From NCBI RefSeq assembly GCF_000153025.1, contig NZ_CH672432.1, positions 199,186 through 263,185 on the forward strand: a stretch of 64,000 nucleotides of DNA. Direction: 5' to 3'. The first letter of the stretch is position 1. Every line of letters starts with the position of its first letter. Below, piece after piece: positions 37,309 to 46,551 of this stretch. The DNA comes from Marinomonas sp. MED121 (GTDB lineage Bacteria > Pseudomonadota > Gammaproteobacteria > Pseudomonadales > Marinomonadaceae). The notes under the pieces are model-generated. The model ran no database searches and was not told the DNA's origin. It saw nothing but the letters and a program-made list of their open reading frames with translations. A program made the position numbers and the translations under genes.

Positions 37309-38598
37309 ATGAGTGTTAATAAAAAAAAATCTCCCCCTAGCGCAGCAAATAATATCACTGACACGGTCATTTTGAGCAATGTCCGAAAGAATATGAACAA
37401 TGCTGTTGTCAATATTCGGTCAGATATTATTGACGCTCATGCTTACTTTTTAACGAAGTTGAAGATGCCTGGAACCTGGTGGAATGCAAAGCAGAGAATT
37501 GTGATTGCTCAAGCTGCGAGGAATGCAGAATCGTGTGAATTTTGCAGCAAGAGGGCCACTGCGTTGAGTATCCACTCTGTGACTGGCTCACATCTAGGAA
37601 TAGAACAAGCACAAGAAGTTAATTTACATCCGGTCATACTTGACCTTGTCCACAGAATCATTCGTGATGTGGGCCGTATAACTCAGACTGATATAGATAA
37701 AGTAGAGCAAGCTGGTTTGGATATCGGCCATTTTGTGGAGGCTTTCGGAATTGCCGTATGTATCAAGAGCATGGATACTGCCAATCGCGGGTTTGGCATA
37801 CCTAAGCATTCATTAGATATAGAACCAGAAGATGGCAAACCAACAAAGTTGGTACCTGTAGATGTGACTTTAAGTGAAGCCTTTGTTCCTATGATAAACA
37901 AAGATCAGCCTGCATCACCTAACGATGACTTGTGGGACGCTCAACCAGGCAATGTGTCTCGTGCATTAAGCTACGTACCGGAAATGTTGCGTGAAAGTCG
38001 AATATTAACTGCCGCACATTTTATCCCTTTGAAAAGCTTAATGAACTTCAAAGAAGGTCGTACCTTAACTCGTGTTCAACTAGAATATGTGGCCGCAAGA
38101 GTTGGTATTTTAAATGAGTGCTTTTATTGTACCAATGCGCACACCATGTTGTTAAAGCTAAGTGCACAGGCTACCAGCCTAGGTAATGTCAATATCACGA
38201 GTCTCAAAAGCGGTGTTGAAGCTCAAGACAGCAAAGTCCCCGCTGGTGCTGAATTACTTGCCTACACCGATGCGTTAAAAGGCAAAGATGATGAGGCTTT
38301 AAAGTTTGCTAGACGTGAATTGATTGACGCAGTCGGTCCTGAGGGGTTTGTTGATGCTACAGGCACTATTGCAAATTTTGAACAGCTAAATAGAACAGCA
38401 GACGCTAGTGGTGTTCCTGCCGATGCAAAAATGGTAACAATGATGGAACCCTATTGGGATGAGATGGCTATTAGTGATTTTATTGGAGCAGATAGAGTTA
38501 AACGTCTTTCGGGTTTTAAAAAGTTTATACCCGTCACAATCAGGCGATTTATCGTAGACAGTTTGATTAGTTTGATAGGCAAGAAACAAAGAACCTAG
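37309..38598 (+). CDS. Two-domain AhpD / carboxymuconolactone-decarboxylase-like protein
   Basis: A 429-residue protein with two CMD-type cysteine motifs: SCEFCSKRATALSIHS (about residues 69-84) and NECFYCTNAHTML (about 266-278), each C-x-x-C with a nearby histidine. It is much longer than single-domain AhpD-like proteins (150-190), so it is probably an internal duplication or fusion. A redox or peroxidase role is suggested by the motifs only. ATG at 37309 with GGAAG upstream. The promoter shares a motif with the convergent HxlR gene. Confidence 0.65.
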   Translation: MSVNKKKSPPSAANNITDTVILSNVRKNMNNAVVNIRSDIIDAHAYFLTKLKMPGTWWNAKQRIVIAQAARNAESCEFCSKRATALSIHSVTGSHLGIEQAQEVNLHPVILDLVHRIIRDVGRITQTDIDKVEQAGLDIGHFVEAFGIAVCIKSMDTANRGFGIPKHSLDIEPEDGKPTKLVPVDVTLSEAFVPMINKDQPASPNDDLWDAQPGNVSRALSYVPEMLRESRILTAAHFIPLKSLMNFKEGRTLTRVQLEYVAARVGILNECFYCTNAHTMLLKLSAQATSLGNVNITSLKSGVEAQDSKVPAGAELLAYTDALKGKDDEALKFARRELIDAVGPEGFVDATGTIANFEQLNRTADASGVPADAKMVTMMEPYWDEMAISDFIGADRVKRLSGFKKFIPVTIRRFIVDSLISLIGKKQRT

Positions 38599-38725
38599 CT
38601 TATTAAAGTTAGCGTTTTGAATGGGCCACTTTGCTATTGTGGCCTATAAAATTTCACTTAACTTTTTGGCTGTATAGGTACACAAAAAATAAGAGACATT
38701 GATAGTTTTACCTAATTAAATTGCT

Positions 38726-39166
38726 TTACTTAGGTAAGCTCAAAATATCGTCGTATTGAAGAGGCTTCCAGCTCTTATCAAAGACTTCAACGACTGATAT
38801 TGGTTGCATAGAGAATGAATCATAAATCTTAAATTGACTTCGATGTTCTTCTGGTACCCATTTCTCTGACCATTGGTAGATAGCAACCATCATTGGAAAT
38901 AGATCTTTACCACTTGACGTTAATTTGTATTCAAACCGACTACCATGGATACCCACCTGCATTTTTTCGAATATGCCGGAGCTTACTAGCTTATTAAGTC
39001 TGTTTCTTAGGATATTTTTAGCAACCCCTAGACTTTTCTCAAACTCTGAATAGCGTGATAATCCAGACATTGCATCTCTGACTATTAGGAAAGACCATAT
39101 ATCTCCAACAGCAGAAAGACATTGGGCGAAAGAGCATGGTTTTTCTGAAAAATTAATCCTAGTCAT
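38726..39166 (-). CDS. HxlR-family transcriptional regulator
   Basis: A 146-residue winged-helix regulator with the family motif CSFAQCLSAVGDIWSFLIVRDAMSG, in which a cysteine near the N-terminus (C11 or C15) could sense electrophiles as in YodB/HypR, and FEKSLGVAKNILRNRLNKLVSSGIFEK as the recognition region. It ends convergent with the AhpD-like gene. A GGTTTCATATTGCAA site at 39186-39200 matches the AhpD-gene promoter, implying control of both. Confidence 0.85.
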   Translation of the reverse strand: MTRINFSEKPCSFAQCLSAVGDIWSFLIVRDAMSGLSRYSEFEKSLGVAKNILRNRLNKLVSSGIFEKMQVGIHGSRFEYKLTSSGKDLFPMMVAIYQWSEKWVPEEHRSQFKIYDSFSMQPISVVEVFDKSWKPLQYDDILSLPK

Positions 39167-39185
39167 GGCTAAATGTTACCTGTAT

Positions 39186-39200
39186 GGTTTCATATTGCAA
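39186..39200. promoter_or_regulatory. Candidate HxlR autoregulatory operator
   Basis: GGTTTCATATTGCAA, 20 bases upstream of the HxlR ATG; its reverse complement differs by one base from 37251-37265. Confidence 0.55.
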
Positions 39201-39536
39201 CTCAAATTTAAATGAAGCAGACATTACGTTTAGAGATATTTCTTTTACGCTCAGGCAAAAAACATTAAGAAGTTTTTCAGATTAGCGGAAGTGGCCAGTA
39301 ACCTTTTAACATGTTGATTAAGTTGGTTGAATATCTAAAAGGAAGATGCAAAAACGTCTTTAGGACTGGGTACAAAAAGTGATATTAGCCGAACAACCGA
39401 CCATTCCTAGGAAATAACAGGGATTCAAAAAGCCAGATTCACTCAATAGAAGTAATTAATCACTCATGACAAATCAATGAGTGTTAACACACATTGATTT
39501 GTCAAAAGCACTTGCGAGAATTGCTATATATTACTC
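39201..39536. other. Intergenic region with a long perfect palindrome
   Basis: No gene seen. TGACAAATCAATG (39467-39479) pairs perfectly with CATTGATTTGTCA (39492-39504) over a 12-base loop, which itself contains TGTTAACA. It lies about 33 bases past the 3' end of the broken oxidoreductase and lacks a T run. Confidence 0.55.
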
Positions 39537-40276
39537 TCAATCACGCCGATGACCTGTACTACGTGGCTCTATCTCTTTTTTGAGCTTAAAGTTCTCATCA
39601 AATTCATGGGTGTAGTGGAAATCCAAAGGTTTCTCACTTTCTAGGCTCTTCAACCTATCAGAGTAGTAATCAAGGTATTGAACACATTGTTCCTGACTAT
39701 AATAGGTTGGAGAGTAAGCGACATAAGGGGGCAACACTTCGCACCCTGTATAATGAAATATACCGTTGTGGATATGCCAAAGGGCGACATTCAAATCCCC
39801 CAATAATCCATCTGCCTTAAACATACTTTCGTAGCCTCCGCAGCTAGTTACGACCATGGCCTTTTTGCCTTTTAGACCACCTTTTTCATAACGCTTACCG
39901 GCACCATAGATAACGGAGCTCACAAAGGCACGGTCTACCCATCCTTTCATGATGGTCGGTATCGAAAACAAATATAGTGGAAACTGAAAAATAAGGACGT
40001 CACGCCATGCCAGCTTTTCCAATTCTTCGCAATATCTGGGGCCACTTGATCTTTTTGCACCGCGAACTTTTGCTCGCGGTCATACTGTATACGCTCAGGG
40101 AAACGACGTTCAGTAAAACCCTCTCCAGAAGCCACTGGATTAAAGTTCATCTGATATAGATCAGATACTTTGACTTCGTATCATTCTGATTCCAACGCCT
40201 CAATGGAGCGTCGTATCATAGCTGCGTTGAAAGAGTGATTAGGCTCTGGATGAGCTAAAACAATAAAGATATTCAT
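39537..40276 (-). pseudogene. Broken NAD(P)H-quinone oxidoreductase (flavodoxin-like, KefF/MdaB/NQO family)
   Basis: Once a gene of about 245 codons. It starts well (GAGGTTTTCT then ATG at 40276: MNIFIVLAHPEPNHSFNAAM, the FMN-binding start), hits an in-frame TGA at about codon 32, continues in the same frame through MNFNPVASGEGFTERRFPE, then has a single-base frameshift near 40025, after which it reads ELEKLAWRDVLIFQFPLYLFSIP...GWVDRAFVSSVIYGAGKRYEKGGLKGKKAMVVTSCGG. The rest (161 codons) is intact. Unlikely to be functional unless the sequence has errors. Confidence 0.85.
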
Positions 40277-40294
40277 AGAAAACCTCTTCAATAA

Positions 40295-40371
40295 TGTGGG
40301 AAATAGTTATTTTTAAAGCTATTCATAAGAGTATTTGAAATTAAGTCCCTTTTTTATAGTTCTTTCCCACA
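40295..40371. promoter_or_regulatory. Inverted repeat upstream of the broken oxidoreductase
   Basis: TGTGGGAAA (40295-40303) and TTTCCCACA (40363-40371) are exact complements 59 bases apart, just before the old oxidoreductase start. It may be a former paired operator. Confidence 0.35.
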
Positions 40372-40416
40372 CAGTACAATAAAACCTTACTTAAATAAGA
40401 TTGTTTTTTAGCGACC

Positions 40417-40755
40417 CTATAGCCAATAGCCAATAGCTGCAATTTTCGGTAAATCGACATCAGCTTTTTTTCTTGGCGAGACTCTCATAGTAATGTCGAC
40501 ATGAAATGCCTCTACTCCGTTAGTATCATATACACCAACTGGCATGATTACGCCCTGAGTTTCTTTCCAATCAAAGTGTTCTATTTTACCAATGGCTGTT
40601 AAGTCTGTTCTTGCCATTTTTAAGTATTGCACTGCCATTCCAACAGGGATCCAGTGAAAACCTGCGATTAACGAAACATCTAAGCAAGTTCCACCTGCAA
40701 GCTCTGCGGCATTGCACATCGCAATAGCATGAACGGTGCTGATATGATTTAACAC
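40417..40755 (-). pseudogene. DUF4442 hot-dog thioesterase-like gene, 5' truncated
   Basis: 112 codons from a GTG. The segment LNHISTVHAIAMCNAAELAGG and VGMAVQYLKMARTDLTAIG match the DUF4442 (PaaI-like) hot-dog fold, but family members have roughly 35-45 residues before the N-H-x-x-T-V-H-A motif. Here a TAG lies six codons upstream of the GTG, so the N-terminus is missing. Probably a remnant. Confidence 0.6.
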
Positions 40756-40858
40756 GGCTTTACTGATTAACTAACGACTAATATTTGAATTTTCTGCAGC
40801 TTTCTATAACTTTAATAATGGATTTCTTGATGGTTTACAATTCATTCAAACTTTCATT

Positions 40859-41401
40859 TTATTGATTATTGTTTGTTGATGGTGGCCAAGGGCGATGTAC
40901 TTCTGAGTCTATCCAGTCTTGTACCCATAATGGTGTTGTTGGCGCTTCGTGTTGTAGACCGGTCGTTTTTAGTACATTTTTAGGTGATTGAAGCCCGTCT
41001 TTACTGGTTATTCCTCCTCTAATAAGTACTGAAGAGCAAGCAGTCTCTCCAACCCACATAGACTGTTCGAAATAGAACCACTTATCGTCATAAGCCACTA
41101 ACTGTGAACGCATGACGATTTTGTCAAATAACTTGATTCGTTTGCGGTATCTCACTGAACTGCCTGCTACAGCAAGCCCCCACTTTTCTTTTCGAACAGT
41201 GGGCATTAAGTTGACTCTTATCGCTAAATCCATGCGGCCCAAATCGAATAATGTGAGGGCACGTCCGTTATTCATTTCACCAAACATATCTATGTCCCAA
41301 GGGTGACAGCGAAATTTAATCGTGCTTTTTTCTAAAAAACTAAGTTTGCTTCTATGTTTTGCTTGGAATAGGGTTTTAAATAAACGTAGGACTGGATACA
41401 T
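40859..41401 (-). CDS. Acyl-CoA thioesterase-like hot-dog protein (4HBT_2 / THEM6-like)
   Basis: An intact 180-residue hot-dog protein. The sequence FRCHPWDIDMFGEMNNGRALTLFDLGRMDLAIR carries the D-x-D-x-x-x-H/E-x-N-N helix start of 4-hydroxybenzoyl-CoA-thioesterase relatives. AGSSVRYRKRIKLFDKIVMRSQLVAYDDKWFYFEQSM is the core sheet. The substrate is unknown. It lies beside a truncated thioesterase-like gene, so both may derive from one lipid-related operon. Confidence 0.75.
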   Translation of the reverse strand: MYPVLRLFKTLFQAKHRSKLSFLEKSTIKFRCHPWDIDMFGEMNNGRALTLFDLGRMDLAIRVNLMPTVRKEKWGLAVAGSSVRYRKRIKLFDKIVMRSQLVAYDDKWFYFEQSMWVGETACSSVLIRGGITSKDGLQSPKNVLKTTGLQHEAPTTPLWVQDWIDSEVHRPWPPSTNNNQ

Positions 41402-41606
41402 TACTTCTCTTTCTCCGTATTGTGAGCTAGCTTGTTCGGCTCAGTATTTATCAAATTTGTGCTTGTAATGGCGAGTAAAAGTGAAGCACATATAGCGGTT
41501 AACAAACTATTTGAAAAATTAAAAATGAGCGGTTTATTTGACATTGAAAGGCACATGCCTGAATGCAACCGTTGGTCGACAATGCTATCTACCAATATAA
41601 AAATGA

Positions 41607-41759
41607 CTAATGAAAATATATAGGTGCGCCTGAAAATAGTATTACACCTTGTACGAGCAGGAACATTACTTCGGCGAATAACGCAGCATTTATAGCCAGT
41701 ACAATAATTTGGTTAAATATTTTCTCGTCTAAAGCTGGTTTGTTTTGAGCATGTTCCAT
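41607..41759 (-). CDS. Small membrane protein, 50 residues, unrecognised
   Basis: ATG at 41759 with AGGAAAATATA upstream; MEHAQNKPALDEKIFNQIIV then a hydrophobic stretch (IIVLAINAALFAEVMFLLVQGVILF) forming one membrane helix. Not recognised. It could be a real small protein or the remainder of a longer gene. Confidence 0.4.
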   Translation of the reverse strand: MEHAQNKPALDEKIFNQIIVLAINAALFAEVMFLLVQGVILFSGAPIYFH

Positions 41760-41939
41760 TATATTTTCCTTCTTTACTTGCCAGTATATTTTTGTTGTTT
41801 ATAAGTGATTAATAATTGTTAAATTCGGTTAATGAGATTCGTTTGATTTTATGCATATGAGATGGCATAAATGTATTGCTGCGTTACCATTATTAAAAAT
41901 ACTCCCCCTTAATAAATCACCGATGAAAGCCTATTGACC

Positions 41940-42290
41940 TATAACAACTACTAATGAGCTATCGTGTGAGTTGCGATTTGAGTGATATCATCTTCAATAC
42001 CAATAAATGCTTTTAACGACTGCTTTTTATTAACTAGGATATCTGGAGTTAAGGCTGGGTATGTAACATTTTGACCCTAGCTGTGACGCATTTTTTGCCA
42101 TCAAGTTTGTCGGGCATAACTGATCATTTTTCCCCGACTCAAATAGCTTAAGATCGCCAGAGCCACCAATAATTGTGGTACCGTATTTACGCTGAAAGTA
42201 TCCAGTGTCGGTAATACGCTTTCGAAAACTATAATTGTGTCTACTTGTGCGTCATTTAGTTGATGACACAACTCAGTAGCTATGTACATA
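41940..42290 (-). pseudogene. Degenerate coding remnant, possibly alpha/beta-hydrolase
   Basis: Protein-like segments occur in shifting minus-strand frames: KYGTTIIGGSGDLKLFESGK followed by NDQLCPTNLMAKNASQLGSK, then, after a frame change, ALTPDILVNKKQSLKAFIGI. The first recalls the C-terminal G-x-x-D and P-x-x-L parts of alpha/beta-hydrolases. The identity is weak. Confidence 0.25.
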
Positions 42291-42529
42291 GAGGTAACAA
42301 TGACCTCAAGTATTCACATGGCAACGGGAAAGTTCAGTAAATTAGGCCACATAAGGACCACTCTGCAATTCGTTTTAACCTTATAAGGCTTACTGTGAAT
42401 AAGCCGCTAAGTTTTTAGATAGTGTATTCACCTAAATAAAAGTGAGTAATTACGAATCTTGTGTATAAGCTATTTTTTCACCATAACATTGGAAAAATTT
42501 GTTCAAAAAACTTTAATAATTAACTTACT

Positions 42530-43615
42530 CCCGAATTCAAGTCCGAAGTGCGACACTTTTTATTTCAAGCAGCCAAACATAGTTCTTTAAAAACCACAGC
42601 GGGCTGCTTGAACCCTAAACACTTTCTCGGTCGATAGTTTATTCGATCCATAGCGAAGTTAATTCTTTCTTCCGTCACACATCTTAAGTCAATGCCTTTA
42701 GGAACATATTGCCTTAGAAGGCCGTTACTATTTTCATTAGCTCCACGTTCCCAAGAACTGTATAGATGAGCAAAATACACCTTCGCATCTAATGCTTTGG
42801 CTATCTCTGCATGATACGCAAACTCTCAACCATTATCTTCAGTGATGGTATGGACGTGATCTTTATAAGGTTCCAATAATTCTATTGTGGCTTGAGTCAC
42901 ATCTTTGGCTGACTTTGAGTCCACTTTCTTTATCAGGTAAAAACGTGTATTTCTCTCTAGTAAGGTAACAATAGAGCCCGTACCGTGTTTGCCTAAAACC
43001 GTGTCTATCTCCCAACCCCCAAAACGCTTCTTTGTCTCTACAATTGCTGGGCGTTCATCTATGGTGACTGCATTTTTGATCGCTTACGCTTTTCTTCGTT
43101 TCCCTTTACGATAACGTTTTCTACCTTGCCTTAAATGACGGAAGAGCATCCCTTTGTTTATTTTATTTTCATGATTATATTGATAAATCCACTCATGACT
43201 GACTGAGACACCACACCTTTTTAAAACATTCGACACTTGCTCAGGGCTCCAGTCGAGCTTAATTAAAATAGGAATATACTCAATCACCTTTGATGTAATT
43301 CGATACTTAGTTGAGTATTTTCTTCTTATCAAACATGCTTTATGCGCTTTGTCAGGGCAATACCATTTTGCCTTTGTGTTTCGTTTTAATTCACGATAAA
43401 TCGTGGCTCTGTGGCATTTAATGATGTCAGCTATTTCAGAGACGGATATTTTTCGTTCTAAAAGCACTGAAATCTGATATCTTTTGCCTTCGGTCAACTG
43501 CTAATAATTCATGTTAGTACTGCTTTGTTCTGTGGTAAGAAGAAGTGTACCAACGTCAGCAGTTGGCTTCTTCTACACCTGATTTGCAGTGTCGCACTTA
43601 TTATCTGAATTTAGG
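42530..43615 (-). mobile_element. IS30-family insertion sequence (defective)
   Basis: About 1,086 bases bounded by imperfect 28-base inverted repeats: left 42530-42557 and right 43588-43615, sharing AATTCA and AAGTGCGACACT. It encodes one IS30-type transposase broken by two stop codons. A 30-base copy of the left end occurs at 11227-11256. Confidence 0.85.
42565..43497 (-). pseudogene. IS30-family transposase with two nonsense codons
   Basis: One continuous frame of about 310 codons. The N-terminal helix-turn-helix (ISVSEIADIIKCHRATIYRELKRN) is intact to KGKRRKA, then TAA (43084-43086). It continues as KNAVTIDERP...GGWEIDTVLGK (first catalytic Asp) to TITEDNG (second Asp), then TGA near 42829. 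It resumes as EFAYHAEIAKALDAKVYFAHLYSSWERGANENSNGLLRQY with the third catalytic residue Glu (NENSNG). No frameshift is needed: both breaks are in-frame stops. Confidence 0.9.
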
Positions 43616-43764
43616 CGTCATTAATGTATTCGTTGGCGTTTTCTCGGGTTAATTTGTTATTGAAGTAAGTAAATGACATCGTAAACTCCCTATTATTAAA
43701 ATTATATTTTTTACGTCGCTATTAGCCCCCCCCCCTGATACTTGCGACGCTCAAATTCTAGTAT

Positions 43765-44763
43765 TTAATGGGCTAATTCTTGGTTCCACTCTTCGCTTTT
43801 ACTTTCATAAATTTTTTCGTCAATCCATGAAGCGAGCGAGTCAGGTAGAACTGAAAAAATGAATTCTACGGTCGGGTTAAACAACAATCTATGCATGACC
43901 TTAAAATTCATGAAAGTACCAATCAGTAAGGCTGATTCATGCTTTACTGGAAATTGTTCTTTCATTTTTTCTATCACTTGTTCTGCACTATTGCTTTGTG
44001 CTATCACTTGGTCGTAAGCGGTGATGTAATTAATACTATGGCTAAGTGCACCATGTGCAGTTAGATTGGGGACAGATGTTTTAGGCATATGGCCTGGAAC
44101 AACAAGGCTATAATCGTCTTTTATCCACTTATGTAATTGGTTAATCCATACCTTTCTAGATTCAACGGTTGACCCGCCCATCATCATATGAGCATCAAAA
44201 TAAACAATATCACTTGGAATAAGTGTATGAGCAGAAGGTACATACAGCACAGTATGCTCTTCATCTGCCTCACCTAAAGCCGCATCCCCAATAAAGCCAT
44301 GCTTTATTTCAACGGTTTCACCATCAATAAGTATTATATTTTTGCTGTAAGGTGTGGCGGGAATCGAAGGCACTGCGGCATTATCGCCATATCGTGAACG
44401 AGCCAAGTCATCACTTAACTCAATTCTAGCTTCAATCATATTAGCCACTTTGGGTGTAGCAATAAATTCAGCATTTGGAAAGCGTTTGAGTAATATGACA
44501 GCTCCTTGAAAGTGATCTAAATGAGCATGTGTCACAAAGATGTATTTCAATGTTAATCCCGTTTCTTCAATGGTGTCGGCCAAACGATTTGCCGCAGAAA
44601 TATTTGGCTGAGCTGATACAACCATCATTTCCGCTTTTCCTTTGATAATCGCTGAAGTCGTATTGATTTCCGCTGGTTCAGAAACAAAAATATCGACTTC
44701 TAACGCTTGCACAGGCAGCGCGAATAAAGTGGTGACTGCAATTAAATGGCTTAAAAATTTCAT
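43765..44763 (-). CDS. Secreted MBL-fold metallo-hydrolase
   Basis: A 332-residue protein with a signal peptide (MKFLSHLIAVTTLFALPVQA, cut after about residue 20). The metal-binding motif HAHLDH is at about 79-84; later ligands are likely in PSAHTLIPSDIVYFD (His/Asp) and VPGHM. It lacks features of classic beta-lactamases and is closest to a general MBL hydrolase such as quorum-quenching or polyketide-type. Isolated gene. Confidence 0.75.
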   Translation of the reverse strand: MKFLSHLIAVTTLFALPVQALEVDIFVSEPAEINTTSAIIKGKAEMMVVSAQPNISAANRLADTIEETGLTLKYIFVTHAHLDHFQGAVILLKRFPNAEFIATPKVANMIEARIELSDDLARSRYGDNAAVPSIPATPYSKNIILIDGETVEIKHGFIGDAALGEADEEHTVLYVPSAHTLIPSDIVYFDAHMMMGGSTVESRKVWINQLHKWIKDDYSLVVPGHMPKTSVPNLTAHGALSHSINYITAYDQVIAQSNSAEQVIEKMKEQFPVKHESALLIGTFMNFKVMHRLLFNPTVEFIFSVLPDSLASWIDEKIYESKSEEWNQELAH

Positions 44764-44904
44764 TCTATCTAGGCTCAGTTGATACCGCTATTTGCTAAAA
44801 AAATCCATAAGCGGATGTGTTAATTTAAAACCATTAGACAACTTATGGTTTTATTATGCAACCTAAATAGTTAAATTTAGTACAAAAAATCAACCGGAGA
44901 AGAT

Positions 44905-45842
44905 ATGTTCAAATCAATAAATTCGTACATAGAACTATTTATTTTGGCCTTTACTATAATTATTAGTAGCTTGCAGCAAAGTTTTGCTCAGGCACAGCAG
45001 CGTATTCTGAGTTAGTTCTACCGGTTGATGCTAGACAGCAAAAAATAACTATTTGGAGTGATGGCAGAGCATTAGATGGTGACATTTATCTACCTAAGGG
45101 GTTAACCAAAGAATACTTACGACCAGCAATTTTCACCAGCCATGGTTAGGGTGATGACTAAATCTCCGCTGCAAGCTATGCTGCAAAGTTTGCTGAAAAT
45201 AGCTTATTGTAATTACGTTCTCACATAGTAGTTGGGGAAATATTGTTAAACAAACTACTGATGGTAAGACGCACCTCAAAAAGGTAAATCCCTGATTAGA
45301 CCCTGTTGATTGGGTTCAAAACGTTCGTTCGACAGTTGACTGCCTAGTAGGAGAACCTAACGCTGATGTTAATAATATTGGTTTTGGCGCTGGTGTTGTT
45401 GTCAGTAACGCGACAAATGACAGTCGAATAAAAACGATAGTAACTCAAGTAGCAGCATTTCCCGCTGCTAAAGGAAAAATGGCTGCATTAGCCAATATTC
45501 GAACATCCGTAATAGCATTAGGCAAAATTGACTCTATCCATAAAGGTTTAGATAAGCTTCCCAATTTAAACGGCAGCATGAAATCAGCTGATTTTTTTAC
45601 AATACAAACCAATGACTCAGCTTAAAAGAATAAAAGTACCAAGCTTGTTTATAGCTGCTGAAAATGGACATATGCTTAATAAACAAGAAAATAGTTTTGC
45701 AGCTCATAACATATTAAAACAAAGAGGGATATTGACGGTGTACCATGTAATACCAGAGATTGATCATTACAGAATCTACTTTGGTGACTATGAAAAAAGT
45801 AGTAAATTAACACTAAACTGCCTTGTAAACCACTTGAAGTAA
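44905..45842 (+). pseudogene. Broken secreted alpha/beta-hydrolase (dienelactone-hydrolase-like)
   Basis: The ATG at 44905 follows ACCGGAGAAGAT and encodes a signal peptide (ending LQQSFAQAQQR), then several in-frame stops appear. Recoverable parts are KITIWSDGRALDGDIYLPKG, RPAIFTSHG (oxyanion region), SAASYAAKFAENSLL, ITFSHSSWGNIVKQTTDGKT, DPVDWVQNVRSTVDCL, IKTIVTQVAAFPAAKGKMAA and, after a frameshift near 45610, the C-terminal KVPSLFIAAENGHMLNKQEN...IPEIDHYRIYF with a likely catalytic His. Non-functional. Confidence 0.75.
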
Positions 45843-45896
45843 TTCTGATTAAATATTTGTCTAGGCATCTAAATTAGGATGCTATAAACTCACCCA

Positions 45897-46391
45897 ATGA
45901 AAAGAAAATCTTTAGAACATTTTAATTGTAGTTGGGCACAAGCTGCTGAAGCTGTAGGAGATAAGTGGTCAATAATGATCATTCGAGATGCTTTTTATGG
46001 TGTGAAAACTTTTTCAGCCTTCGTTAAAAGTATTGGTATTGCTAAGAATATTTTAACTCAGCGACTTGAACACCTACAAAAACATGAAATTATCGAAAAG
46101 CGACCAGTTGGCCTTGGCTCTAGTCGTTTTGAATACTGCTTGACTGAAAAAGGCTTTGCTTTATTTCCAGCAATTATTGCACTTGGGCAATGGGGTGATA
46201 AATGGATTTTTGGTGAAGGAAAAGAGCCGTTAATCGTTGTGGATATGGAAAGTAAACAACCACTTGAGCAGGTTTCTGTTAAGGCAAGTGATGGGCGAAA
46301 GCTTTCGTTGCGAGATATCACTTTTGTAGCTGGTGAAGGAGCTAGTGAAAACACTCAGAAAACAGCAGACGAAATTAGTAAGTTTTGGTGA
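45897..46391 (+). CDS. HxlR-family transcriptional regulator (second)
   Basis: A 164-residue winged-helix protein similar to the HxlR protein at 38726-39166: NCSWAQAAEAVGDKWSIMIIRDAFYG and FVKSIGIAKNILTQRLEHLQKHEIIEKRPVGLGSSRFEY. The longer C-terminus carries extra residues after QWGDKWIFGEGKEP. It may have controlled the decayed hydrolase just upstream or the membrane protein downstream. Confidence 0.85.
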   Translation: MKRKSLEHFNCSWAQAAEAVGDKWSIMIIRDAFYGVKTFSAFVKSIGIAKNILTQRLEHLQKHEIIEKRPVGLGSSRFEYCLTEKGFALFPAIIALGQWGDKWIFGEGKEPLIVVDMESKQPLEQVSVKASDGRKLSLRDITFVAGEGASENTQKTADEISKFW

Positions 46392-46551
46392 TTATTTAAT
46401 CAAATCAAATAATGAGACGTCAAACTTAAACTCAAAAGCATTAAAAGTAGAGCCATTTGCTTATATGTACTTAAAATTATTTGCTGAAAACTACCCCCGA
46501 CTAATATAAGTGCTGCGTATTTATTAAGCTGTTATAAACGATGGAATTAAT

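Noticed and set aside
41401-41623. Overlapping short frames on both strands after the thioesterase gene
   Set aside because: Neither has a clear ribosome site or family features; the plus-strand one has a few protein-like stretches but not enough to call.
42101-42289. 62-codon minus-strand frame within the hydrolase-like remnant
   Set aside because: Protein-like motifs in a different frame across the same bases suggest this open frame is accidental.
43726-43735. Run of ten C residues as a phase-variable tract
   Set aside because: It lies downstream of the MBL hydrolase stop rather than in a coding region or promoter spacer, so switching is unlikely; it may also be a length-error-prone site.
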